A stretch of 64,000 nt of DNA from Pseudobdellovibrionaceae bacterium (lineage in GTDB: Bacteria > Bdellovibrionota > Bdellovibrionia > Bdellovibrionales > Bdellovibrionaceae): assembly GCA_030158485.1 (NCBI GenBank), contig JAOASS010000014.1, positions 49,367 through 113,366 on the forward strand, in the 5' to 3' direction. This document shows positions 53,433-63,312 of the stretch, piece after piece. Each line of letters begins with the position of its first letter. The first letter of the stretch is position 1. A program made the translations under genes and the position numbers. Under the pieces are notes generated by a model. That model was given only the letters and a program-made list of their open reading frames with translations, ran no database searches and had not been told where the DNA came from.

Positions 53433-53449
53433 GCCTGACCTCTCTTTCT

Positions 53450-53914
53450 TTATTTTTTATTTGAATCTCGATTTTTAGAAGCCTCAGGTCTTCGATGCGT
53501 TTCTGTTTTTGTGTCGACTTCTTCTGAAGGGCTTTCATTTAAAAGCATGGTGTCTAAAATAGCTTTTGATTCGTACTGCTTTTCAGATTTGTGACCACGA
53601 ATTTTTTTTGCTGGATTATTCGTGCGACTGATCTGCTCCGAAGTATCCACGGTTACAGGTCCAAAACACCGAACCTGACAAGAAAGCCTTCTGCCATCTA
53701 TATAATAACTATTACCGATCAAACTGAGTTCAGCTTTTGAAGGTTTATTAATATTGTGTTCGCCTTCAAGAATTTTAATTCGACATTCTGCGCACGAAGG
53801 AACGCCTTTGCAAATCGAATGAATTTGAATTCCATTTTCCAATGCGATATTCAGAATACTTTTATTAGGATTCAAATCCACTTCAATATCTTGAGGCATA
53901 AATTTTATTTTCAT
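53450..53914 (-). CDS. [2Fe-2S] ferredoxin with extended tail
   Basis: A plant/vertebrate-type ferredoxin fold with the cluster ligands C35, C41, C44 and C79 (C-x5-C-x2-C...C). A Lys/Glu/Thr-rich, probably disordered tail (about 100-154) is unusual for the family. Its gene overlaps the tyrS stop by four bases. It may supply electrons to Fe-S assembly or another oxidoreductase; no partner is certain. Confidence 0.85.
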   Translation of the reverse strand: MKIKFMPQDIEVDLNPNKSILNIALENGIQIHSICKGVPSCAECRIKILEGEHNINKPSKAELSLIGNSYYIDGRRLSCQVRCFGPVTVDTSEQISRTNNPAKKIRGHKSEKQYESKAILDTMLLNESPSEEVDTKTETHRRPEASKNRDSNKK

Positions 53915-55131
53915 AAGACTTTCACTTTCATAAAGACTTTTTTCCCAGCCTTAAGTAAAAAGCTTTTTCCTGAATCAAGATCCATTTTCATTTTTTTATC
54001 ATTTACTTTTTGACCCTCGATCTGAACTCCACCGCCTTCGATTAATCGACTGGCTTCAGAATTGGATCCGCAGATGGCCAGTTTGACCATCAAAGCCGCT
54101 AAGGAAATTCCTTTTTCGGGCCCGACAGAAACTTCTTGTACTTCATCAGGCAAACCTTTTTGTGCAAAAATACGATTAAACTCTTCTTCGGCTTGAACCG
54201 CCAAAGCCTGGGAATGAAACCGAGTGACTAAAAACTTGGCTAAATGAACTTTCACTTCGCGTGGATGCCGCGCTCCTGATGAAACATCTTTTTTAAGTTG
54301 AACCAGCTCTGAAGGTTTTATATCAGTCAAAAGTTCATAATAGCGGTACATCAGGTCATCGCTGATCCTCATGGTTTTACCGAACATTTCCTTCGGAGTT
54401 TCAACGACTGAAATATAATTATCTAAAGATTTGGACATTTTATTAACGCCGTCGAGGCCTTCCAAAATAGGCATCGTTAAAACAACTTGAGGTTCCTGAG
54501 AATACTGAGACTGTAAAGAACGACCTACTAATAAATTAAACAGCTGATCTGTTCCACCCAGTTCAACATCTGATTCCATGGCAACTGAATCATAACCCTG
54601 AGTCAAAGGATAAAGAAATTCATGGATGGCAATAGGCGTACCCGATTTATAACGCTTCGTAAAGTCTTCGCGTTCAAGCATTTGGGCGACTGTGTATTTG
54701 GCAGCTAACTTAATAAAATCAATACTTGAAAGTTGGGAAAGCCAAGTTGAATTATAAACAATTTCTGTCTTATCAGGATCTAAAATTTTAAATATTTGCT
54801 GAGCATAGGTTCTACCATTTTCTTCAATTTCTTCTTTTGTCAAAATTGGACGAGTCGTACTTTTACCCGATGGATCACCAATTAAAGCTGTGAAATCACC
54901 AATCAAGAACTGAACATGATGACCCAGCTCTTGGAAAGTTCGCATTTTGTTGATGACAACAGTATGACCAATATGAATATCGGGCCGAGTCGGATCTGCA
55001 CCAAATTTTATTTTGAGTGGCTGATTTTTTAAATGAGACTTCTTCAATTTTTTTAAAAGATCGGCTTCGCTGATCAGATCAACGACTCCCCATTTAATTC
55101 TTTCAAGCTGCTCATGCGGATCTAAAAACAT
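53911..55131 (-). CDS. tyrS: Tyrosyl-tRNA synthetase
   Basis: Class I aminoacyl-tRNA synthetase for tyrosine. The HIGH motif reads HIGH in [13 protein letters not shown] and the KMSKS motif is intact (NKMSKSLDN); the C-terminal S4-type RNA-binding domain begins near [14 protein letters not shown] 55131 (11 bases after the end of rny) was taken as the start because the 16 residues upstream of it are not conserved-looking. Confidence 0.95.
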   Translation of the reverse strand: MFLDPHEQLERIKWGVVDLISEADLLKKLKKSHLKNQPLKIKFGADPTRPDIHIGHTVVINKMRTFQELGHHVQFLIGDFTALIGDPSGKSTTRPILTKEEIEENGRTYAQQIFKILDPDKTEIVYNSTWLSQLSSIDFIKLAAKYTVAQMLEREDFTKRYKSGTPIAIHEFLYPLTQGYDSVAMESDVELGGTDQLFNLLVGRSLQSQYSQEPQVVLTMPILEGLDGVNKMSKSLDNYISVVETPKEMFGKTMRISDDLMYRYYELLTDIKPSELVQLKKDVSSGARHPREVKVHLAKFLVTRFHSQALAVQAEEEFNRIFAQKGLPDEVQEVSVGPEKGISLAALMVKLAICGSNSEASRLIEGGGVQIEGQKVNDKKMKMDLDSGKSFLLKAGKKVFMKVKVL

Positions 55132-55141
55132 GCTCTTACTT

Positions 55142-56713
55142 TCATCGTGCCATCTCGACAGCTCTGGTTTCGCGAACAACAGTGACTTTTACATGACCCG
55201 CTTGCGGCAGTTCTCGTTCAATTTTTCGTACAATATCGCGCACTAGCATTCCACTTTGATCATCCGTCACTTTCGCTGACTCGACTAAAACGCGGACTTC
55301 ACGCCCGGCTTGGACGGCATATGTTTTAAGAACTCCATCGAAGCTATTACCAATACTTTCAAGTTCATGTAACCGATTTAAATAGTTATCCATTTGAGGA
55401 CGTCTTGCGCCTGGACGTGAATTCGAAAGCATATTTGAAGTTTGAACAATCCAAGCAAGTGGAGTCTGCGGTTTTTCGTCGTCATGATGAGATCTAATCG
55501 CATGACAGACTTCATCTGATTCCCCGTATTTTTTTGCTATTTCTGCACCAACCAAAGCATGGGGACCTTCAACTGAATGTTCCACTGCTTTGCCCAGATC
55601 ATGTAAAAGACCCGCGCGACGTGCAATTTTAACATTCATTCCTAATTCGCCCGCAAGTAAACCTGCAATATAGGAAACTTCCATTGAATGATTTAAAAGA
55701 TTTTGAGCATGAGTTGAACGATACTTCATTGTTCCTAATAGCCTGATAATCTCACTGTTAATTCCAGTCAGTCCCAATTCGACTACGACTCGGTCGCCTT
55801 CTTCTTTAATGGATTTCATTAAGTCTGTTTTTTGTTTTTCAGCTACTTCTTCAATTCTGGCTGGATGGACTCGCCCATCTTCCATTAATTTCTCAATGGT
55901 TCTTCTGGCCAGTTCTCTTCGGATCGGATCAAAACCAGAAATCACAACAGCTTCTGGAGTATCATCCACGATTAAATCAACTCCGCAATGGGCCTCAAGA
56001 GTTCGGATATTTCGACCTTCACGTCCAATAATTTTACCTTTCATTTCATCACTTGGAAGCGACAGAACTGAAACCGTTCTTTCTGAAGTGTATTCAGCCG
56101 CAAATCGAGAAAGTGCCGAAGCAATCACTCGCTTTGCCCGGACTCCAGCTTCTTTTTGAGCTTCTTCTTCGATTTTTTCTAATGAAGATGTTGCTTCTTT
56201 TTTCGCCTCTTCCTCAAGAGCTTCAATCAATTGGCGCTTTGCTTCTTCTTGAGTCATCACGGCAACGCTTTCGAGCTTCGCACGAAGTTCGCCAAATTGA
56301 GTCTCGGCTTTTTTTTCTAATTCCTTTAAACGACTTTCTGAAATGTTTACTTTTTCTTCGCGATCTTTCAGCTGATTGATCACTCTTTGATTGTCGTCTA
56401 GTTTACGATTGTGCTCGTCTTCAATTTCTTTCAAGCGGCGCTCAAGCTGCTGCTCTTTTTGTTTCATTTGATTTTTTTGTTTGAGAATATCTTGTTCGAC
56501 ATTTTTTCTAGAACGAGCTTCAAAATCTTTTGCCTTAGCTTCAGAGTCCCTCTTGATTCGCGCCGATTCTGACTTAGATTTATTCACAATTTTTTCAGCT
56601 TCAATTTTAGCTGATTTTTTTGTGGACTCATCTTGAATTTTCTTGAACATGAAAACGCCGATTCCGCCCAACAAAAGCCCCAGTAGAACCGCTATGACAA
56701 CTTCAATTCCCAT
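55142..56713 (-). CDS. rny: Ribonuclease Y
   Basis: Membrane-anchored endoribonuclease central to mRNA turnover. An N-terminal membrane helix (about 3-22) is followed by a long Lys/Glu coiled coil (about 30-200), a KH RNA-binding domain ([19 protein letters not shown]) and an HD hydrolase domain ([22 protein letters not shown]). At 523 residues it is the standard length. It precedes tyrS in a tightly spaced minus-strand operon. Confidence 0.96.
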   Translation of the reverse strand: MGIEVVIAVLLGLLLGGIGVFMFKKIQDESTKKSAKIEAEKIVNKSKSESARIKRDSEAKAKDFEARSRKNVEQDILKQKNQMKQKEQQLERRLKEIEDEHNRKLDDNQRVINQLKDREEKVNISESRLKELEKKAETQFGELRAKLESVAVMTQEEAKRQLIEALEEEAKKEATSSLEKIEEEAQKEAGVRAKRVIASALSRFAAEYTSERTVSVLSLPSDEMKGKIIGREGRNIRTLEAHCGVDLIVDDTPEAVVISGFDPIRRELARRTIEKLMEDGRVHPARIEEVAEKQKTDLMKSIKEEGDRVVVELGLTGINSEIIRLLGTMKYRSTHAQNLLNHSMEVSYIAGLLAGELGMNVKIARRAGLLHDLGKAVEHSVEGPHALVGAEIAKKYGESDEVCHAIRSHHDDEKPQTPLAWIVQTSNMLSNSRPGARRPQMDNYLNRLHELESIGNSFDGVLKTYAVQAGREVRVLVESAKVTDDQSGMLVRDIVRKIERELPQAGHVKVTVVRETRAVEMAR

Positions 56714-56722
56714 TTTTTTCCC

Positions 56723-57262
56723 TTACCTTTTTAACCATGTGATTCCCCGGTCCGATACAATAACATCCATTTTGATGTCGTGATCTTCAACAGGAAGTTC
56801 AGCAAATAATTGATATGAATAACAAACACCGACTTTAAGTCCCGGCATCCCTTTTAAAGTTCTATCGTAAAAACCTTTTCCACGCCCGATCCGTTCCCCC
56901 TTTTCAGAGAAAGCCAAACCCGGTACTAAAAAACCATCCAACTTTTCAATCGAAATAGAAGTGCCAACAGAAGGTTCTTGGAAGCCTAAGTCTGACCGAT
57001 TCCAAGAAGACAAACTTGAATCGACTGGTTTCACGAATTCCAAAGCGAGCCCCTGAAGCTTAGGAAAGTACCAATGAATCGAAGACCTGAAGCAACCTTC
57101 AACCGCAGGCTCTTGTGAAAGCGCTCGAAATCCCGCCCAAGATCCTTTTTGATAGTCTAAAAATTGAGACAAGTTTTTTAATACACCCGCAACAGGCAAA
57201 GCTGCCGGTGTCTGAGAAATAATATGCTGTCTGACTTCAGACTTTGTTTGAAACTGCATCAA
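56723..57262 (-). CDS. 5-formyltetrahydrofolate cyclo-ligase
   Basis: Converts 5-formyl-THF to 5,10-methenyl-THF with ATP. The diagnostic motif LVPGLAFSEKGERIGRGKGFYDR is near the C-terminus. At 179 residues it is the normal size. It lies directly downstream of zapA, an arrangement that in many proteobacteria flanks the 6S RNA gene; only 60 bases separate the two here. Confidence 0.93.
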   Translation of the reverse strand: MMQFQTKSEVRQHIISQTPAALPVAGVLKNLSQFLDYQKGSWAGFRALSQEPAVEGCFRSSIHWYFPKLQGLALEFVKPVDSSLSSWNRSDLGFQEPSVGTSISIEKLDGFLVPGLAFSEKGERIGRGKGFYDRTLKGMPGLKVGVCYSYQLFAELPVEDHDIKMDVIVSDRGITWLKR

Positions 57263-57273
57263 CTTGAACCTTT

Positions 57274-57288
57274 GCTGAAAATTTCAGC
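57274..57288. promoter_or_regulatory. Perfect 15-base palindrome between zapA and the folate gene
   Basis: GCTGAAA-a-TTTCAGC occupies the middle of the 60-base gap between the two genes, 12 bases before the ATG of the folate gene on the minus strand. It could be an operator or small hairpin; no T-tract follows. Confidence 0.25.
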
Positions 57289-57322
57289 CGGTTAAAATTG
57301 ATTTCTCGACTTCCAAAAGAAA

Positions 57323-57628
57323 CTATTTCTTCTGAGAGTTTTCCAGGTCATTCGCGAGTTTGAGAATTTTTTCTTCGAGACTTTCAAGTTCGTGAGAGGC
57401 TTTTCTTTTTAAGAGGAGAAGTTCTTCGGCTAAGTGAAGAGCAGTTAAGACCGCCGCATTTTGATAGGATCCATTTTTAGAAACGGCCAGAGCTTGCGCC
57501 ATTTTTTGATTTAAAAAATCCACTAATTCTTTCACCAAGACATCGTCATGGGAAGTTCTCAGCTTGTAGGGCACACCTGCTATTTGAAACTCGTGGGTTT
57601 TTTTATCAGGCGTTCTGTCTAATGCCAC
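57323..57628 (-). CDS. zapA: Cell division protein ZapA
   Basis: A 101-residue protein of the ZapA family, which bundles FtsZ filaments at midcell. The N-terminal globular part reads EFQIAGVPYKLRTSHDD, and a long C-terminal helix (AAVLTALHLAEELLLLKRKASHEL...) forms the dimer coiled coil. It lies upstream of the folate gene on the same strand. Confidence 0.9.
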   Translation of the reverse strand: MALDRTPDKKTHEFQIAGVPYKLRTSHDDVLVKELVDFLNQKMAQALAVSKNGSYQNAAVLTALHLAEELLLLKRKASHELESLEEKILKLANDLENSQKK

Positions 57629-57819
57629 TTTGTTGAAACTCCTTCAAGTAACTGTTCTTATATAATCTCTTAAAATCTATTTAACTTCGAACTTGAAATT
57701 TCTCGTTTTAACTTAAAACGCTTTACCTGACGTTCAACGAGTCTTTTTATGAAAACTCGCGTAAACTAGAGAAATCCAATACTTACACATTTAAGTTTAA
57801 CGATTATTAGACCTGATGA

Positions 57820-58683
57820 TCAATCAAATTTTTCGATTATTTGACCCGTGCTCACACTTTGCGATGTCGCGCCCTTTGAGTCTGATAAAAATCGATATTG
57901 CCCTGGAAAGACAGAAACAAAATCTGAACCCCGCATCGGAGCCGATACTAACTGCCGTCTCATTAAGATCTGGCGCCGATCTCCGGCTTCGGATACTAGA
58001 TTTTGAACGAAATGACCCTTCAACAAATCACGCTCCATATGGTCTTTTCCTTCAAACTTAAAAAGCGCTGACATGTCGCGCCAGTCTTTTGCTTGCGCCG
58101 CAGCCAAACAGATCTCAACAGCTTCTTCATTTTCTGAATTCTTCATTTTAAATGTGTTGCAGATGTCGTAATTCAAACGAAAAGTCACATCTGTCATTCC
58201 CGCCGAAGCCAAGTAAAGATCACCAAACTGATACTGACTCAGGCGAAATAACGGCCTTGCCATGTAAAACTGAAGGAAAAAAAGTTTATTTTTTTCAATA
58301 TCCGAATCAAAATCTCTGAAGACTCGTAATCTTATTTCTTTATTCAAACTCGTCGGAACCGAAAGTTTCACCAGATCAATAACAACATTCTGTCCTGCTC
58401 GAATCACAATCCAACCGGGATAAATGGAATTTTCAAAACCTAAAATATACTGACCTGATTCAAGACTTTTGGCCTGATTCAAATCAAAGTACTCAATACT
58501 TGTACAAGATCGAATCATACCATTACAACGAGCCGCTTTTACTTGTCGAAAAATTTGGCTCGGGCCGGCCTCACCACGTACCGTCAACGTTCCCATGGAG
58601 GTTGCGGCCCTTGCCTGCGAAAGTAAAAAAGTCAGTGTAAATCCAATTATAAAATTCACTTTAAAAAAATTAAAATTTTTCAC
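57820..58683 (-). CDS. Exported hypothetical protein following an L,D-transpeptidase
   Basis: About 287 residues with a signal peptide (VKNFNFFKVNFIIGFTLTFLLSQARA) and a beta-rich body. Four Cys suggest disulfides. GTG 58683 was chosen because GAGG precedes it by five bases. It overlaps the end of the L,D-transpeptidase gene by 14 bases and is therefore translationally coupled, suggesting a partner of cell-wall modification. No family was recognised. Confidence 0.75.
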   Translation of the reverse strand: MKNFNFFKVNFIIGFTLTFLLSQARAATSMGTLTVRGEAGPSQIFRQVKAARCNGMIRSCTSIEYFDLNQAKSLESGQYILGFENSIYPGWIVIRAGQNVVIDLVKLSVPTSLNKEIRLRVFRDFDSDIEKNKLFFLQFYMARPLFRLSQYQFGDLYLASAGMTDVTFRLNYDICNTFKMKNSENEEAVEICLAAAQAKDWRDMSALFKFEGKDHMERDLLKGHFVQNLVSEAGDRRQILMRRQLVSAPMRGSDFVSVFPGQYRFLSDSKGATSQSVSTGQIIEKFD

Positions 58684-60265
58684 GTGAACCTCGTGATCTA
58701 AAAAGCTCAATTAACCTTTGATCTTGACCATAATGATCGATTGCCGTGCGAATTTCACCAGAAGCTGTCACGTCGACGGTTTGGTACATAAAATAAACTG
58801 GCAAACTTTGCTTCACAGGAATAGGCAAAGGTTGTGAACGCTGTATTTTCATTTCTTTTAAATTCCACTGCAACTGATCTCTTAATAAATACTGTGCTAA
58901 TTTAAAAGCATCTTCTAGACGAACACAGCCTGAACTTCTTAAGCGAGCCGATTCTTTCATCAAATGAATTTCGTTTGTGTCGTGAAGATAAATAAACCAG
59001 GGATTCGTCAAAGGAAACTTCACTAAGCCTAATGCGTTCTGTGGACCTGGCTGCTGAACCAATGTAAAATCAAAGTTTGTACGATCATAACTTCTCCAAT
59101 TGATACTTCCCGGATCTACTTCTTGATTTGATCTATTATAAATTTTAATTCCACTTTTTTGCCAAACATAAGGGTTTTCTTGTAAGTCAGGAAGTTTATC
59201 TTTAACCGCAATAGAATACGGCACTGTCCATGTGGGACTTAACTCGACTCTTCTGATTTCATCTCGCATTGTGGGAGTTCTACGGGTGGGCCGTCCGTTG
59301 ACCGTTTTCATCGCCATAATCGTTTGATTATTTTCAACTACATTCATTTCCTGAAATGCCATGTTCACAATTAAATATCGATTTTCCCAAACTTGAGGAA
59401 ACCATCTGTACTTTTCTAAATTGGCTTTGATCTTATCAATTCGATCTTGAAGACCAGGCCCAATGGACTTAAAAAAACTTCTTGAAAGCGTTCTTGTGAT
59501 CTGAAGACTGTTCAGCTCTTGGTACCTTGTAACGGCTTTTTGCAGTTCCGCATCGTAAACATTCGATTGATTTGAAATCGGATAACCCAAATCAGTCATT
59601 CGCTTTTTAACTTCAACTAGAACCTCGTGCTGCGCCCCGACTTTAAGGTCAATCATGGGGTCTACTAATAATTCAGACCAAGCCTTTTGAGCTTTTAAAG
59701 TTTTCATTTTTTTTAAAATAAAAATGAGTTTTTTATATTTTTCGTGCTGAGGCGACATTTTCTCAAAAACAGAAACCAATGTCTCTGGACGCTTTGCTGC
59801 TTCCACTAAAAGGGTGCTGATTTGAAAATTTTTTCGAGGCATTTTAATATCTTCATCAATTAAATCGGGATCTAAGATTTGTCCATTTATCAGGTCTCGA
59901 GAAAAATTAAGATAGGCATCAGAAAGTAAAATTTCAAAAGTCACTGCGTTTTTTTCGTTGACCCGATCAAACAAGTTCAAAAGTTCCTTAGGTAGATACT
60001 GATCTGTCGTCAGACCCCAATCATCTGCTTGCAATAAAATTTGCTTAAAAACCAAAGCCGCCTGATTAGGCTGACCGGCAGCGGTCCAAAGGGCTGCGTA
60101 ACCATTCAGTTCGTAAAGTTGCTTCAGGGGCTCAGTTTCGATGATTTTCTGAGAAGGCTCAACTTTCACATGAAGATACAGTTTATCACTTAAAAGTTTA
60201 TTCAAGTCCGTAGCCTGGGCCTGAAAGACAAATAAAAACTGAATAAGTCCAACGTACAACTTCAT
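58670..60265 (-). CDS. L,D-transpeptidase, YcbB/LdtD-like
   Basis: An exported enzyme that makes 3-3 peptidoglycan cross-links or attaches proteins or amino acids to muramyl peptides. A signal peptide (about 1-18) is followed by a helical domain, a peptidoglycan-binding-like segment (VKKRMTDLGYPI... DAELQKAVTRYQEL, about 220-250), then the YkuD catalytic domain with the YLHDT substrate motif and SSGCVRL catalytic Cys. The order matches YcbB/LdtD. ATG 60265 with GAGA upstream was chosen; an ATG 33 bases earlier is possible. It precedes a coupled exported protein. Confidence 0.9.
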   Translation of the reverse strand: MKLYVGLIQFLFVFQAQATDLNKLLSDKLYLHVKVEPSQKIIETEPLKQLYELNGYAALWTAAGQPNQAALVFKQILLQADDWGLTTDQYLPKELLNLFDRVNEKNAVTFEILLSDAYLNFSRDLINGQILDPDLIDEDIKMPRKNFQISTLLVEAAKRPETLVSVFEKMSPQHEKYKKLIFILKKMKTLKAQKAWSELLVDPMIDLKVGAQHEVLVEVKKRMTDLGYPISNQSNVYDAELQKAVTRYQELNSLQITRTLSRSFFKSIGPGLQDRIDKIKANLEKYRWFPQVWENRYLIVNMAFQEMNVVENNQTIMAMKTVNGRPTRRTPTMRDEIRRVELSPTWTVPYSIAVKDKLPDLQENPYVWQKSGIKIYNRSNQEVDPGSINWRSYDRTNFDFTLVQQPGPQNALGLVKFPLTNPWFIYLHDTNEIHLMKESARLRSSGCVRLEDAFKLAQYLLRDQLQWNLKEMKIQRSQPLPIPVKQSLPVYFMYQTVDVTASGEIRTAIDHYGQDQRLIELFRSRGSREKF

Positions 60266-60421
60266 AGATAGCATCTCAAGTTGCACAAGTCTTGCCATTC
60301 CCTGAAGACTTTGAATGCTTTAGAGAAATAATTTTTTAAGAAAAAGACGCGAAGAGGAAGTCACTGTACAAGGTTTTGACAGTTGATTGAATCATTCTTT
60401 TTTTAAGAAGAATCTCTATCC

Positions 60422-60450
60422 GCGAGAATCGGGCTGCAACCGATTCTCGC
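60422..60450. terminator. Perfect 11-bp hairpin between the two L,D-transpeptidase genes
   Basis: GCGAGAATCGG and CCGATTCTCGC flank a seven-base loop, 18 bases after the stop of the upstream L,D-transpeptidase. No T-tract follows on the minus strand, so it may be a factor-dependent terminator, an mRNA 3' stabiliser or a protein site. Confidence 0.45.
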
Positions 60451-60467
60451 CACTACATCCCCTATTT

Positions 60468-61970
60468 TTACCGGGGCTTTTCTTTATAAGTCACTTTAAT
60501 CGGCGCGGAATCCCCTGATGTTTTCAAATAGTGGGGAAGTTTAGTACGAAATTCTGGAAGTCCACCTATCAAAATATTTTTATGCTTGGGGTGTTGGTAG
60601 TCAACAAATCGGCCTTCATCTACAAGAAATTTGCCGACGAAGTTGGTAGGGCGTTCTCCAAATTGATCATCGATACTGTATCTGTCACCTGTTAAACCTG
60701 AAAAAGCTTTGAAATGGTAATCAGCTTCTGCAGAGTTTGGATACATATCGACATAATAAGTTCCACGCTCAAGCAAGTTCACATTTTCTTGAACCACTAT
60801 TCCGAGCCGCTCAATTGAAAAAGCATCCGCAGAAATTCCACCTGATTTTTGTGCTTCATCTGTTAACATGACATAAGACCACGGTCTTTTTTTAGTGAAG
60901 TCTTTGTACGCAGGAAAAACATTTGCCACTTTACAAACACCCAGAATTGATTTCTTAGCACAATCATTCAGTCGAGTTGTTTCTCTTGCGTAAACTCTGT
61001 AAAAATCTGTTCCTGGAGGTACTAAGTGTCGCAAATAAGCAATTGCACTATTGCTTAGCCGAGTGCAACCTGCTGACCCAGGATTACTGAACATATTAAG
61101 CAATGTAGAGCGTGTTAACTCAATCGCTGCTTCGCCATCACTTCCCCAACCAATCGTCCCATGAATCCATTGTGAGCTAAAACCATTAGGTCCAATGGGT
61201 GGGTAAACTTTAGCTGCATACCAACCAAAAGCTCCATAAATTGTGCTTTCACCATTTACTTTAGTCTGCCATTTTTTACCCCAAGAAAAAGTACTATCTG
61301 GGCGCCCACGAGAATCTAGTGGCGCTTTAGGAGGCACTGATGCCAAGGACTGGCCTTCTCGATACCAATGGGGATAATGTCCACTGTTATCTTGATAAAA
61401 CTTGATCCACTCGGCAATACGGCCGTGACCTAACATTGTCTTGAACGCATTGTCATTTTTTTCAGTGCCTTCTTCAGGGCGTCCGACAACCATTTTCGTT
61501 TCAAAAACCATTTGATGAGGACAATTCAAGCTTGTATCACATCTTTTATAAACCCGAGTCACTTCAGTTGCTATATTTTGAACGATAAAATAGGGCGACT
61601 TCTTTTTCATCATATCAACTGACGAAAGAAACTTTTTAGCTACATAAAAAATGTCTTGAGGATTGGTCGGCTTAAAAGTGTAAGACTTTTTTATCTTCAC
61701 ACCGACAAGTCCCGACTGTAAAATTGGATTTTCAGCTAAAACAACACGCTCGTTAATTCTTAATTTACCGACAACATTTTCACGATTTACATCACTCATT
61801 GAGTTTCGAACTAGTACAACTTCTGTCGATATAAAATACTCTTGATCGACAACTAATGTGACAACTTCACCTAAGTTGTTAGAGTAGACTTCTTGTTGCG
61901 CAAGAGCTTGTTTTGACAAAAAAACAAGCATCAAACTTAAGAATAATTTCATTCTATTAGAAACCCTCAT
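60468..61970 (-). CDS. L,D-transpeptidase (YkuD domain)
   Basis: A 500-residue exported protein: signal peptide (about 1-24), an N-terminal beta-rich domain (about 30-130), then a YkuD domain with QWIHGTIGWGSDG and the catalytic Cys in SAGCTRLSN. About 140 further residues of unknown fold form a C-terminal domain. AGAGGAGC precedes the ATG. Together with its downstream paralogue it adds to the cell-wall remodelling enzymes in this genome. Bdellovibrio-type bacteria use L,D-transpeptidases to remodel prey and own walls; which applies here is open. Confidence 0.9.
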   Translation of the reverse strand: MRVSNRMKLFLSLMLVFLSKQALAQQEVYSNNLGEVVTLVVDQEYFISTEVVLVRNSMSDVNRENVVGKLRINERVVLAENPILQSGLVGVKIKKSYTFKPTNPQDIFYVAKKFLSSVDMMKKKSPYFIVQNIATEVTRVYKRCDTSLNCPHQMVFETKMVVGRPEEGTEKNDNAFKTMLGHGRIAEWIKFYQDNSGHYPHWYREGQSLASVPPKAPLDSRGRPDSTFSWGKKWQTKVNGESTIYGAFGWYAAKVYPPIGPNGFSSQWIHGTIGWGSDGEAAIELTRSTLLNMFSNPGSAGCTRLSNSAIAYLRHLVPPGTDFYRVYARETTRLNDCAKKSILGVCKVANVFPAYKDFTKKRPWSYVMLTDEAQKSGGISADAFSIERLGIVVQENVNLLERGTYYVDMYPNSAEADYHFKAFSGLTGDRYSIDDQFGERPTNFVGKFLVDEGRFVDYQHPKHKNILIGGLPEFRTKLPHYLKTSGDSAPIKVTYKEKPR

Positions 61971-62134
61971 TGTACGCTCCTCTTGAATTAAAATAAATTG
62001 TTACAAGAGTCTTTATATCTCTGATTTAGATTATGAATTTACATTTTAAATTAGTTTGAATTCTTTTCCGGTGACAATTTTAAAACTTCGACAGCCCCAA
62101 GTTGTCACTCTGTACAGGAGTTCAACAAAACACG

Positions 62135-63292
62135 TCACAAAATCGCGTTGAGGAATTCTTTTGGGTCAAAATCACGTAAGTCTTCGATTTTTTCACCGAC
62201 TCCAATTTTTTTAACTGGAATTTTAAGTTCATCATGAAGGCCTATAATAATTCCACCTTTGGCCGTACCATCCATTTTTGTGACAATCGCACCTGATAAT
62301 GGGATTGCTTGGTTGAATTGCTTTGCTTGAATCAAAGCATTTTGCCCCGAATTGGCATCTAAAACAATCCAGGTCTCATGAGGAGCCCCATTAAGAGCTT
62401 TTCCCAGAACCCTTTGTACTTTCTTAAGCTCTTCCATCAAATGATCTTGAGTATGTAGTCTTCCCGCTGTGTCGATAATTACGACATCTATTTGATTTTG
62501 AATTCCTTTTTGAACAGCTTCGTAAGCAACACCACTTGGATCCTTCGTATGCTCCGGAGCAAATATTTCAACTTGAGCTCGTTCACTCCAAACTTTTAAT
62601 TGTGATGCGGCAGCAGCTCGGAATGTATCACCTGCCGCTACTAAAACCTTTTTACCTTCACGAGCCCAAAGCGCCGCCAACTTCCCGATCGTTGTTGTTT
62701 TCCCAACACCGTTCACTCCGACAACAAGTATGATTGTGGGACCCTGATCATTCCAACTAATAGGACTTGGATGAAAAGGTGAGATCATCGATGACATTTC
62801 GCTTTTTAGTGTGTTTGAAATGGTTTCAAAGTTTTTTAAACTTGAATTTGAAAGATCAAACCGAATTTTTTCTAACAAATTTTCGACAGTTTTGGGTCCA
62901 ATATCAGATGTATAAAGAATTTCTTCAACCTGATCAAGAGCTTCGCTTTCCGTATGCCCTTCGAACACGGAACGCATTCTTCCCCAAAGTGTCGACTTCG
63001 TATTTTTTAATTTTTCTTCCAATGAAATGAGTTTTTCGATGGGAGGTAAAACTCCCGAAGCTTCATGATAAGGCCTACCGACATCGATTGATGCCGGTTG
63101 CTTTTGACTTGTTTTTTTAAGATCTTCCGCAGTTTTTAAATATTCTGAAGTTTCAGTTACTTCAGGTAAGATTTTTTGATCCGATTTTTTTTTGCGGAAA
63201 GCTTTTAAAATAAAGGGCAGTGCAATCGCAAAAATTAAAAGGCCCACAAAAGCAACTAAGACTTGAAGAGCTTCAAAATGGGACTCGCGCAT
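62135..63292 (-). CDS. ftsY: Signal recognition particle receptor FtsY
   Basis: GTPase that docks SRP-ribosome complexes at the membrane. The NG domain shows GVNGVGKTTTIGKLA, GDTFRAAA, DTAGRL, TKMDGTAKGG and the closing GVGEKIEDLRDFDP. An N-terminal membrane helix (about 8-30) replaces the acidic domain of E. coli FtsY. It lies just downstream of smc on the same strand, a common arrangement. Confidence 0.95.
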   Translation of the reverse strand: MRESHFEALQVLVAFVGLLIFAIALPFILKAFRKKKSDQKILPEVTETSEYLKTAEDLKKTSQKQPASIDVGRPYHEASGVLPPIEKLISLEEKLKNTKSTLWGRMRSVFEGHTESEALDQVEEILYTSDIGPKTVENLLEKIRFDLSNSSLKNFETISNTLKSEMSSMISPFHPSPISWNDQGPTIILVVGVNGVGKTTTIGKLAALWAREGKKVLVAAGDTFRAAAASQLKVWSERAQVEIFAPEHTKDPSGVAYEAVQKGIQNQIDVVIIDTAGRLHTQDHLMEELKKVQRVLGKALNGAPHETWIVLDANSGQNALIQAKQFNQAIPLSGAIVTKMDGTAKGGIIIGLHDELKIPVKKIGVGEKIEDLRDFDPKEFLNAIL

Positions 63293-63312
63293 AAGCCAAC
63301 CTTCTTTATTTA

